From assembly GCF_026247885.1 (NCBI RefSeq), contig NZ_CP110921.1:2041001-2105000 (forward strand): a stretch of 64,000 nt of DNA, given 5' to 3'. Both the position numbers and the translations under genes were made by a program. Every line of letters begins with the position of its first letter. Position 1 is the first letter of the stretch. This DNA is from Methylococcus mesophilus. Its GTDB lineage: Bacteria; Pseudomonadota; Gammaproteobacteria; Methylococcales; Methylococcaceae. The notes beneath the pieces are model-generated. The model did not search any database. It saw only the letters and a program-made list of their open reading frames with translations, and was not told the DNA's origin. Of this stretch, positions 45,285 through 53,749 are shown piece by piece.

Positions 45285-48200
45285 TTACATGCACATGCCG
45301 TGGTCGCTGTGCCAGGTCTGCGGCGCCACGCACACATTGACCGTCACGCTCTGGCTGGCATGGCCGCCCTGGCCGTCGGTCACCAGTACCTGGAACGTCA
45401 CGCCGCCGGATGCCTCCGCGGCGGCCTGCCAGGTGATGAGCCCATTGGCGTCGACGCTCATGCCGGCCGGCTGCCCTTCCAGGGCATAGCTCAGCGGCAG
45501 GCCTTTGTCGCTGGTGGCGGTCACCTGGTAGCCGTAGCTTTCACCGGCATTGAGCCCGCCGATGCCGGGCTTGGAGGTAATGGTGATACCCACGCCTTGA
45601 ACCACGCATGACCCGCTCCAGGCATTTTCATCAAATACCCAGGCCTGGCCGTCGGGGCAACGCAGGGTCATGTTGATGGTCTGCGTCGCATAGCCTCCCT
45701 TGCCGTCCTTGACCGTGACGGTGTAGGGGAAGGTGAACGGACCGCTCTGGTACTTGGAAAAAGTCTCCATGAGCCAAGTGGTGGTCACGAGCCCTTGCTC
45801 GCTGATGCTCATGGAACCGGCTTTAAGACCCAGGCTGTAAGTCAACGAGTCGCCATCCGGATCGGTCGCCGTAACCTGGTAGTTGTACGCCTCGCCCATG
45901 ACGGCCTCGGTCACGCCCGGCGTCGAAGTGATGACCGGATCGTGGTTGACCGTGACCGGCACGTAGCCGGACGCCACGCCGCACTGACTGCCAGCGGGCG
46001 AGCCGATGCAGGAGGTCTCGATGCTGTGGCAGGTGTCGCAGCCGATCTCGGTGCCGGCGGGCACTTTGACGACCTTGGACTTGAACCCGGCCTTCTTCAG
46101 CTTCTTGGCGTCGAAGCCGCGGAAGTCGAATACCCGATCCACCGGCGTCTTCGACAACCGGGTTCCCTTATGGTCGTTGCCGTGGCAGGCCGCGCACTGG
46201 TCTTCGCCCTCCTTGCCGGGCTTCTTAGCGTAGTTGTTGTGCCAGCCGCCGTAGTTGCTGCCGTCGCGGTTGGCGACGTCGCCATCGGCCTGTTTCCACC
46301 AGTACGGGTCGTCAATCGGGTGGGTGTTGTGCGGACCGCCCAGGATGCCCGGCTTGGCGTCGCCGCTGTACTGGCCACCGTCGAGGTCGGCCTCGAGCTT
46401 GAACGAATCCGCCGTATGGCAGACGTTGCATTCCAGGATGGTGCCGGTATGCCCCTGCAACTGCATCGCCGTGACGTTGTCGTTGGCCTTGGGATCGCGG
46501 TTGGGCCAGACTTCGTGGGCACCGCCGTGGCAGGCGCCGCAGGCCACGTCGCCGTGAGTGTCGCGGCTCCAGCGGTAGAGGGGATTGGTCACTGCCAGGA
46601 TGCTGTCGCGCGTGCTCCAGTTCTCGTCGACCGGCTTGGAGTAGAAAATCTCCGCCGGCTTTCCGGGCTGCACGGCGAAACGTTGCGACTTGGGGGTACG
46701 TGACGTTGCCGAGCGGTCCGTGCTGTCGAAGGCCCGCTTCATCACGCCGGCGCGGAAGAACCCATTCTGGCCATCCGTGCCTTCATTGGCATTGCCGGTG
46801 TGGCAGGAGCCGCAATCGGGTTCTTCGTAATACTCCAGGCGGGCGGCGAAGCCTTCCGCTCCCGGTCTCGGCTTGCTGTAGGCTTGGCCGACCGCGAACA
46901 TGTCGCCGTGGCAGTCGTAGCAGGTGACGCCCGCCGTGTACATGCGGTCGCGATAGAGCTGGTCGCGATGGCCGGCATGGCAGCGCAAGCAGCTCTGCTC
47001 TTGCGGAAGGGAATTGCCCTGAGAGTCGACTGCTGGGAACAGGCTGTTGGGATTGGCGCCCTGGGCAGGATCCCAGCGCTGGGGCCGGCCATCACTCCCA
47101 CGGAGTAATTTGTCCGGATCGTTGGGATCGCGCTGCATCTGGGCGTGATATCTGTGCATGGTGAGGGAGTAGCGGGGGAAGTACCCGTCGTCCCCATGCT
47201 TCTCACCCCTCGAACCATTGGTATTGAAGCCCATCTCGTACTGCATCATCGTCTGATGGCAGGAAGTGCAGGTGCCGGGCCAGTCGTAATGGAAGCCGGC
47301 GTCATCCTTCCAGCCCAGACCCATGCTGCCGATGATGCCAACGTTGTCGTAGAAATCATGCAGGGCGGAGGCGTTTTTCACCGCCGCGTATTCCTGATCG
47401 AACGGGTTTTCGCTGGGCTGCCCATTCCTGTCGATGGCGTCAAAAAAGGCCGGAGGTGCGAAGGTGTCCGAGCAGGGATTCTGCCAGCTGCATGCCTTGT
47501 ATTCCGAACTCGAATGGAAAGCCTGCTGGTACTGCGACCAGTCCAGCTGGTCGTTGGCTGCGATTTTGCCCTTGGCGTGGCATTCGCGGCAGTGGAAGTC
47601 CTTACCGGCGCTGACCACTGCATCGGCCTTGGCCAGTGTCTGCTGGCTCTGCTTATCGACCGCCTGCACCCGCATCAGGGGAAACGGATTCACCCGCCCG
47701 CTGTCGTCGACGTCGGTAACCGGTACATTGCGTGCGGTGTGCTGGCGTTGCTCCTCGAAGTAGGTGGTGAAATCCTGCGGAGAGTTGGCCGCATAAGGCT
47801 GGTCGCGTCCCGGCATGTAGCGTCCGTGGTCGTCGGAGTAAGGCCCAGGCGGAGGGTCCCCGCCGGCAAGCTTCCAATACGGGTTGGGCGGCGTCCATAT
47901 CCGGAAACCTTCGTCCGGGCTGATGAAATTGTCCGGGTTGATGGGCCCTGAATAGCCGGTCCACCAGATGACCTGGGCGAGCCAGTTGTTGCTGCCGTAA
48001 TCGGGTACAAGCGGGTCGGACGCGGGCCGGACCAGGGTATCCCAAACGTCGGTTTTTTGAATCGATGCTCCTTCCAGGGGCGCCGCTTTCCGGATGTCGG
48101 AATTGAGCGGCCAGTTCTGGCTGGTGGTATTGATCGAGTCCGCGCCCGCCGGGTCCGCCGGATTGCTGGCCGACGAATATTTCATCTGCACGTCCTGCCC

Positions 48201-49109
48201 GGTCAATTGCACCGGCAGGCGGTCCTTCCGATAGACCTGGGCGTTGATCGCATTGAACGGCCCCCAAGCCGATGCGACTTCCAGGTTGGGCGTGTACCTG
48301 GCATCGACGGCGGTCTGTAGGGTCCAGTCAGGAAACGGCAACACCACCACCTCGCCCTTGTTCCCCGCCAACTGGCTGCCGGGCCTGGGCGCGCTGTCCT
48401 GGGCCTGCTTCACCATCGCCGAGACGTCGGGCAGGTTGGTCGGCGGGTTGCCGACGTGCACCATCACGCTGTCTTCGCAGTAGCGGTTCTTTTTGTCCCA
48501 GGCGGTGAAGCGCACTTTGTAGCTGGCGTTGTCGCGCACGAACTGGACGGTCGTATTTTGGCCGTCGGGGCGCTTGTAGGCGGTGGGATGAGTGTTGGGC
48601 ATGGCTTCGCCCATGCTGCCGCCGGCGAAGTCCCATTCGAGCTTGAGGGGTTGGGCTTCGGGGTCGTTGAGGCTGGCGCTGCCGGCGAAGCTGACGTCGG
48701 TGTTGGCGCTGACGTGGATTTCCTGGGTCGGGGTGAGGATCTGGCAGGCCGGGGCTTTCTTGCAGTCGGCGGGGCTGCCTTTGACGGCCTTGACGGCTTC
48801 GCTGTCGCCGGCCTGGACCCGGATGCCGCAGGGCACGGCGGCGAGGCTGCCGCGATCGAGCTTCAGCACGAAGGCGGGACCTTGGCTCGAGCCCAGTAGG
48901 CGGCCTGAGAGGTCGTAGATTTCGATGGAACCGCTAGCGTTCTTGGCGCTGCCTTTCACTACCAGCATCCCGGTGGTCTCCGACCAGGTCGCCTTGGCGA
49001 TCTTGAGCTTGGCGGCGGCGAGGACCGTCGCGGGGGCGAGAGCCGCGACGAGTATGAACAGCAGACTGAGATGCAGACGACGCGCCGCTGCGGCACGGAT
49101 GGTGGCCAT
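45285..49109 (-). CDS. Nine-haem surface-type cytochrome c with Ig-like domains (paralogue 1)
   Basis: 1274 residues from ATG 49109. Layout as in paralogue 2: signal peptide, beta-rich N-terminal domain, nine CxxCH sites (CRECH, CTSCH, CLRCH, CYDCH, CGSCH, CGACH, CNVCH, CAACH, CDTCH) and two Ig-like C-terminal repeats. The N-terminus (about 1-252) is identical to paralogue 2. The middle (about 255-500) is strongly diverged, with an extra WWTGYSGPINPDNF-type insert. The C-terminal third is similar but clearly diverged. The pattern suggests the central part determines a different partner or substrate. Likely exported and surface-exposed. Confidence 0.88.
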   Translation of the reverse strand: MATIRAAAARRLHLSLLFILVAALAPATVLAAAKLKIAKATWSETTGMLVVKGSAKNASGSIEIYDLSGRLLGSSQGPAFVLKLDRGSLAAVPCGIRVQAGDSEAVKAVKGSPADCKKAPACQILTPTQEIHVSANTDVSFAGSASLNDPEAQPLKLEWDFAGGSMGEAMPNTHPTAYKRPDGQNTTVQFVRDNASYKVRFTAWDKKNRYCEDSVMVHVGNPPTNLPDVSAMVKQAQDSAPRPGSQLAGNKGEVVVLPFPDWTLQTAVDARYTPNLEVASAWGPFNAINAQVYRKDRLPVQLTGQDVQMKYSSASNPADPAGADSINTTSQNWPLNSDIRKAAPLEGASIQKTDVWDTLVRPASDPLVPDYGSNNWLAQVIWWTGYSGPINPDNFISPDEGFRIWTPPNPYWKLAGGDPPPGPYSDDHGRYMPGRDQPYAANSPQDFTTYFEEQRQHTARNVPVTDVDDSGRVNPFPLMRVQAVDKQSQQTLAKADAVVSAGKDFHCRECHAKGKIAANDQLDWSQYQQAFHSSSEYKACSWQNPCSDTFAPPAFFDAIDRNGQPSENPFDQEYAAVKNASALHDFYDNVGIIGSMGLGWKDDAGFHYDWPGTCTSCHQTMMQYEMGFNTNGSRGEKHGDDGYFPRYSLTMHRYHAQMQRDPNDPDKLLRGSDGRPQRWDPAQGANPNSLFPAVDSQGNSLPQEQSCLRCHAGHRDQLYRDRMYTAGVTCYDCHGDMFAVGQAYSKPRPGAEGFAARLEYYEEPDCGSCHTGNANEGTDGQNGFFRAGVMKRAFDSTDRSATSRTPKSQRFAVQPGKPAEIFYSKPVDENWSTRDSILAVTNPLYRWSRDTHGDVACGACHGGAHEVWPNRDPKANDNVTAMQLQGHTGTILECNVCHTADSFKLEADLDGGQYSGDAKPGILGGPHNTHPIDDPYWWKQADGDVANRDGSNYGGWHNNYAKKPGKEGEDQCAACHGNDHKGTRLSKTPVDRVFDFRGFDAKKLKKAGFKSKVVKVPAGTEIGCDTCHSIETSCIGSPAGSQCGVASGYVPVTVNHDPVITSTPGVTEAVMGEAYNYQVTATDPDGDSLTYSLGLKAGSMSISEQGLVTTTWLMETFSKYQSGPFTFPYTVTVKDGKGGYATQTINMTLRCPDGQAWVFDENAWSGSCVVQGVGITITSKPGIGGLNAGESYGYQVTATSDKGLPLSYALEGQPAGMSVDANGLITWQAAAEASGGVTFQVLVTDGQGGHASQSVTVNVCVAPQTWHSDHGMCM

Positions 49110-49164
49110 GGTTCCTCCGGTTCTTATTGTTGTCGCGCACCGCCGGGATGGCGGACGGTCCAAC
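48352..49164. repeat. 813-bp near-perfect duplicate block, copy 2
   Basis: Partner of 44264-45076. It extends from within the coding region of paralogue 1 to 55 bases upstream of its start codon. Flanks on both sides are clearly diverged, which marks the block as a recent copy between the two genes rather than simple duplication age. Confidence 0.88.
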
Positions 49165-49174
49165 ACACCGAAGG

Positions 49175-49190
49175 GCAGCAAACATGCCAA
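49175..49190 (-). promoter_or_regulatory. Sigma-54-like promoter of nine-haem gene 1
   Basis: Minus strand TTGGCATGTTTGCTGC, GG and GC exactly 10 bases apart, 66 bases before ATG 49109. Compared with the element at 45087-45102 only one position differs, although the surrounding leader sequence beyond the duplicate block is diverged, suggesting selection. Confidence 0.6.
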
Positions 49191-49480
49191 GAAGAAGACC
49201 CTTATAAAACAAGGACATTACAATTCGAAAAGCAGGCTCAATGCGTGGTTTGACTACATGTCGCGTGCTATCACGCAGAGAAACGAGCAAGGAAGGGACG
49301 GACTAACCCGCAGAGCGGAACCGGTGGAAGTGGTGAGACCTCGGCTAAGCCTCATCCTCGACGCCCATACCGTGATTCGAAGCCCTATCGTGGGGTGGGC
49401 TTCGGCCAAGGATTCGCAGAAGCCGGCGCCTGATCGTCATCCCACCGCCTCGTGACCATTCGGCATCCCGGCGCTAACGG
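49191..49480. other. Region between the thioredoxin gene and nine-haem gene 1
   Basis: 290 bases upstream of the sigma-54-like element and downstream of the ten-gene cytochrome cluster. AT-rich near 49195-49235, otherwise featureless. Possible activator sites were sought but no clear dyad was found. Confidence 0.4.
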
Positions 49481-50020
49481 CTACTGGACCTCGTGCGGCG
49501 CCCCCGGACCGGCAAGAGCAGCACGCATCGCGGTCCAGACCTCCCAGGTCAGCGCGCCGACGTGGCGGTACCTGACGATGTTGTCGCCGTCCACCGCATA
49601 GGTCTCGGGCGCACCTATGACCCGGAATTCCGAACCGAGACTGCCGCGCTCGTCGAACAGAACCGCGGCATAGGGGTCGCCGAGACGATCCAACCAGCCC
49701 AGCGCCGTTTCCCGCTGGTCCAAATAGTCGACGCCGTAGATCGTGATGCCGGCATTGCGGGCGAGGTCCAGCAGCAGCGCATGTTCTTCGCGGCATGCGG
49801 CGCACCAGCTCGCCCAGAAGTTGACCAGCGCGGGCCCCTTGATGTCCTTGTCCCGGATCATCCCAAACGGTTCGCGCAGAGCAGGCAGTTCGAACGCCGG
49901 CAAAGGCTTGCCCAGCAGCGGCGAGGGGAGCGTATTGGGATCGAGCTTCATGCCCTGGAAAAACAGGAACCCCAGGATGGAAAAGATCAGCAGCGGAAGA
50001 AGGAGAAAGAGGCGGGGCAT
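49481..50020 (-). CDS. Membrane-anchored thioredoxin of the CcmG/DsbE type
   Basis: 179 residues. N-terminal anchor (about 3-22), then a thioredoxin fold with WCAAC (residues about 72-76), FELPALREPF and a cis-Pro loop in VIGAPETYAVD. CcmG/DsbE proteins reduce the CxxCH cysteines of apocytochromes in the periplasm so haem can be attached. Last gene of a cluster that encodes more than 50 haem sites, where such a helper is fitting. A second, housekeeping ccmG may exist elsewhere. Confidence 0.88.
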   Translation of the reverse strand: MPRLFLLLPLLIFSILGFLFFQGMKLDPNTLPSPLLGKPLPAFELPALREPFGMIRDKDIKGPALVNFWASWCAACREEHALLLDLARNAGITIYGVDYLDQRETALGWLDRLGDPYAAVLFDERGSLGSEFRVIGAPETYAVDGDNIVRYRHVGALTWEVWTAMRAALAGPGAPHEVQ

Positions 50021-50112
50021 GTCCGGGTTCCCGGGCGACTACGAGGAAATTTGGAATCGGAACAGTTGCAAACCGCAGGCGAAAGCCGGGTCCCACAGGC
50101 TCGGAGGTCCGT

Positions 50113-52908
50113 TCATTCCAGGTAGTCAACTCCCCCGTTACGGGCCCGCTTGGCATCGTGGTAGTACTTGTACTTCACCAGGGTTCCGAGCCCGTGGCAG
50201 TCGACGCAGAACACCTTGTCGGCATCCTTCGCCCGGAGGAACGCGTCGCGGTTGCTGCCTTCCAGGTTTTCCCGGTTGGCGGACAGTGCGATCGTCCCGT
50301 CCTTGCCCGGCGGCGGGATCTTGTCGGCATCCCAGACGTGCGGTTCATGGCAGGTGATGCAGGCGATGCCGCCGAAGTCCTCCGGCTCTTCCTTGGCACC
50401 CAGCAGCGGCAGGATCTTCTGGTCGGAGCGCAGCACCAGATCCTTTTGCGGGTGGCTGAAATGGTGGACCACCTTCTTCTCGCCGATCCCGCCCTTCTGG
50501 TGGCAGTTCAGGCACAGTCCATCCCGCTTGAAAGGCGTCTCGTCCATCACCGGGCCGGGCTGCGGCTCCACCTTCCTCGCCGCGAACAGGAAGCGGCGGT
50601 CGCCCTTGCCGCGGTGCAGGGTATGGCAGCTTCCGCAGACGCCGGTTTCGGACGGCAGCTTGCCCAGGGCGTTCTTCTTGTCCTTGGCGGTGAGGCGCAG
50701 ATCGTGGTCGGTACCCACGACGGTCTGCTTCTGTTTGTGGCAATGACTGCACAGCTCGCCGTCGCGGTCCGTCTCCACCAGGGCGGCGGTATGGGGTTTT
50801 CCGCCGTGCACGGAGTGGCAGGTGAGGCAGCCCACCGTCTTGATTTCCCTGCCGCCGATCCGCACCGGCTCGTCCAACTCGGCGTTGACGGGATGCACGC
50901 CCTTCTTCCTGGCGTCCTTCTCGTCTTCGGCGTGCTGACGTTCGTGGCAGTTCTTGCACAAACTTTCCGCGTTCGCCACGCCTTCCGGCAGCAGCGAGGT
51001 CTCCGCGCTGCCGTCGTGGACGCGGTGGCAGGTCTGGCAGCCGACTTCGGTGATTTCCGGCTTGCCTTTCCACAACACGGGCCTCGCGCCGGACTCGTCC
51101 GGTTCGCGCTTGACGTTGACGGGGTGTACGCCCTTTTCGTGGGCTTCCTCCTTGCTCTTGGTGAACTGCCGCAGGTGGCAGGCGGCGCACAGTTCGCCCT
51201 CGGCGGTTTCCAGCACCGTGGTCTTGCCGTCGCCGTGGCCGCCGTGGACCTGATGGCAGGTCTGGCAGATCAGCTCCTTGTGATCACCGAACGCCGCGCC
51301 GCCGGCAGTCAGGCGCTCCGGCAGTCCTTTGCGCAATTCGTTCTCTGTGGGATAGCCCTTGGCCTCCGGATGCGGCGGCGGCATGAAGCGTATCCCTAAG
51401 GGATGGTTGACGCCCTTACGGCCCTTGGTCCCTTCGGCGGACCCGGTAGGCACTGGCGCGTCGAGGCGAGCGCCCTTGACCTTGGATTCGTGGCAACGCT
51501 CGCACAGGTCCCCGCCACGGTTCGGCACGCGCAGCCAGGCATTGCCGTGGGCGGGATACAGGGTCTGCGCCTTGTCCGCGTCGGTATGCGGGGTGTGACA
51601 GGAAGTGCAGAGCAGCTGTTTGTTCTTGGTGACCGGGAACTTGTCGGGCAGCTTGTCCTTGCGCGGCTTGAGCCCCGCATGGCGCTTCTTCTCCTTGGGG
51701 CTTTCGTAGACGGTGGGATGCTGTGCACCCCGGTGGATGGTCAGGCGCGAGTCCATGACCGCGCCATTGTGGCAGCTGTAGCACATGCGGTAGGAAGCTT
51801 CCGGCAATGCGCCCTCGGCGTCGGCGGCGCGGACCTCGGGCGGCGCATCGCCGGCCCAGGACAGATGGCAGAGCAGGCAATCCTTCTGCGACAGCTCGGT
51901 GCGCACGCCGCTTTCCTTGCCGGCGGCGGCGTGGTCAGGATAGCTCACCCGGTAGCGCCACACCCGGCTGGCGCCGGTTTCGGCGACGTAAAGCCGGCCG
52001 TCGCGGAAATGCAGACCGGTGGGCGAATCCAGCTTCACCGGCTGGCCGTCCGCCTGCCGCAGCAGCCCCAGGAATTCGCCCTTGCGGAACACCGAGATGG
52101 TGCCGAAATAGCTGTCGCTGACGAAAAACGCGTCCTGCTCCCGGTCGACGGCGAGGCCGTTGGGCCGGAACAACTCGCCCTCGTCGATGCCGAACCGGCC
52201 GATCTGGGAAAACGCGCGTCCGCTCTTGTCGAACACCTGAACGCGGGCGTTGACGATGTCCACGACGTTGAAATAACCGTCGCGGTCCTGCGCGATCTGA
52301 AACGGGTACTGGAACTGCCCCGCCTCCCCGCCGCGCCCGCCGAAGCAGCCGAGCCCCCGGCCGTCGGCCAGCCGGGTCCGGCACACGCGGTGGCTGCGCC
52401 GGTCGGCCCAGAAGGCGATGCCATCCTGCACGCTGACGGCCACCGGCTCCGGCGGCAGGCTCGGCGGGGGGCTGGCTGATGGTGATCCGTCCGGCTTCGG
52501 GGACGGCTCCGGCATGGGTTCGATGGGCAGGTCCAGCGCCTTCAGCAGCCCGCCGCCGGGACGCAGCAATACCAGCCGGTGATGGCCGGTGTCGGCGACC
52601 ACCAGCCCTTCCTCGGACAGGGCGAAGTCCATCGGCAGCTTCAGCAGGTCGGCGCCGCCCAGGATTCGAAGGATTTCACCGTCCGGCGACAGCGCCACGA
52701 TCCGGTGATGGGCGCCATCGAGCACGTAGACCCGGCCCGCGCCATCCGCGGCCACGGCCGAAGGCTGCTCGAAGCCGGCTTCGTACCTGACCGGATCGGA
52801 CGCCACCACCGCCTGGAGCGCGCCGGCCGCCACCGGCCACAGCCCGATCAGGCCGGCAGCGATCGCGGCAAAGCGCAGCACGAGTGCTCCCGCTGGACTC
52901 ATCGCCAT
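50113..52908 (-). CDS. NHL beta-propeller fused to a 14-haem cytochrome c
   Basis: 931 residues. A signal-like helix (about 8-30) precedes an NHL-type propeller (about 42-320; blades such as FEQPSAVAADGAGRVYVLDGA and LFRPNGLAVDREQDAFFVSD) broken by a Pro/Ser linker (PEPSPKPDGSPSASPPPSLP). From about 345 onward there are 14 CxxCH sites: CLLCH, CYSCH, CTSCH, CERCH, CQTCH, CAACH, CQTCH, CKNCH, CLTCH, CSHCH, CGSCH, CLNCH, CITCH, CVDCH, many followed by a VHGG or TPH-type distal His. NHL domains bind other proteins, so the propeller may dock the haem chain. It starts 7 bases after the three-haem gene. Confidence 0.9.
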   Translation of the reverse strand: MAMSPAGALVLRFAAIAAGLIGLWPVAAGALQAVVASDPVRYEAGFEQPSAVAADGAGRVYVLDGAHHRIVALSPDGEILRILGGADLLKLPMDFALSEEGLVVADTGHHRLVLLRPGGGLLKALDLPIEPMPEPSPKPDGSPSASPPPSLPPEPVAVSVQDGIAFWADRRSHRVCRTRLADGRGLGCFGGRGGEAGQFQYPFQIAQDRDGYFNVVDIVNARVQVFDKSGRAFSQIGRFGIDEGELFRPNGLAVDREQDAFFVSDSYFGTISVFRKGEFLGLLRQADGQPVKLDSPTGLHFRDGRLYVAETGASRVWRYRVSYPDHAAAGKESGVRTELSQKDCLLCHLSWAGDAPPEVRAADAEGALPEASYRMCYSCHNGAVMDSRLTIHRGAQHPTVYESPKEKKRHAGLKPRKDKLPDKFPVTKNKQLLCTSCHTPHTDADKAQTLYPAHGNAWLRVPNRGGDLCERCHESKVKGARLDAPVPTGSAEGTKGRKGVNHPLGIRFMPPPHPEAKGYPTENELRKGLPERLTAGGAAFGDHKELICQTCHQVHGGHGDGKTTVLETAEGELCAACHLRQFTKSKEEAHEKGVHPVNVKREPDESGARPVLWKGKPEITEVGCQTCHRVHDGSAETSLLPEGVANAESLCKNCHERQHAEDEKDARKKGVHPVNAELDEPVRIGGREIKTVGCLTCHSVHGGKPHTAALVETDRDGELCSHCHKQKQTVVGTDHDLRLTAKDKKNALGKLPSETGVCGSCHTLHRGKGDRRFLFAARKVEPQPGPVMDETPFKRDGLCLNCHQKGGIGEKKVVHHFSHPQKDLVLRSDQKILPLLGAKEEPEDFGGIACITCHEPHVWDADKIPPPGKDGTIALSANRENLEGSNRDAFLRAKDADKVFCVDCHGLGTLVKYKYYHDAKRARNGGVDYLE

Positions 52909-52915
52909 GATCGCT

Positions 52916-53722
52916 TCAGCGCAGGATGTCGATGATCTTCAGCCGTTCGTCATCGGACTTGTAACGGTCGAAGAACTGCGGGATGACGTGCTTGCGGACG
53001 GCCGCGGCCTGGCGGGAATCCGCGCCGAGGGCCGCGAGATCCAGCATGGGGGCATCTTCGGTATGGCACTTCGCACAGGCGGGCCCTTCCTTGCTCAACG
53101 GCGTGTGCAGACGGGCCTTGAGCTGCGCTCTGGCGGATAGATCACCCTCCTTCCACTCGCGGCCGACCCGTTCGGCGAACGCCGTTCCGGGCAAGGCGAA
53201 CGCCGGCTCGCCTTGGTAAAACGGCGCGATCTTGAATTTACCCTCGATCAGCACCGAATTGTCGAGGTTCCGTCCGGTCCGGAACCGGCTGCCATCGGGA
53301 GCGGCCGGCCGGCGGGCGGCATAGTCGAACCAGCGGTAATCCAGCCGCACGTCCTCGGGCCGGAAATGGCAGGTCTCGCAGGCTACGTAACGGCTGTGCA
53401 TGTTGAGGAAACTGCGGGTACGGAGTTTCTTGCTGTGCGGCTGGGGGCGGTGACAGCCCTGGCAGTAGGTTTCGCCTTCGTGCAGTGGCGGCTCGATCCG
53501 TTTGTGGAACGCCGGTACCGCCATCTTTTCCCGGAGCTTAACGTCCTTGTGCTCGCGCACCTGCTCCTCCGCCTTACCGATGGCTTCCTGCGTCGGCACG
53601 GCCGACTCGACCCGCTGGACGAACAGCGGCTCGCCGGCGAAGGACGAGCCGCCGTTCGCCCAGCACAAGAGGGACAGCACCAGACCCGCGGGTCCCAACT
53701 TCACCTTATCCTTCAACTTCAT
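52916..53722 (-). CDS. Three-haem periplasmic cytochrome c
   Basis: About 268 residues from ATG 53722 (TTG 53728 also possible). The signal peptide ends near SSFAGE (about 30). Haem sites are CQGCH (about 87-91), CETCH (about 115-119) and CAKCH (about 220-224); HSKK and HSRY histidines nearby could be distal ligands. It lies between the fused reductase (27 bases upstream) and the propeller cytochrome, the likely electron partners. No family name assigned. Confidence 0.82.
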   Translation of the reverse strand: MKLKDKVKLGPAGLVLSLLCWANGGSSFAGEPLFVQRVESAVPTQEAIGKAEEQVREHKDVKLREKMAVPAFHKRIEPPLHEGETYCQGCHRPQPHSKKLRTRSFLNMHSRYVACETCHFRPEDVRLDYRWFDYAARRPAAPDGSRFRTGRNLDNSVLIEGKFKIAPFYQGEPAFALPGTAFAERVGREWKEGDLSARAQLKARLHTPLSKEGPACAKCHTEDAPMLDLAALGADSRQAAAVRKHVIPQFFDRYKSDDERLKIIDILR

Positions 53723-53749
53723 CTCCAAGCACCGTTCAGCGAAGCCGGC

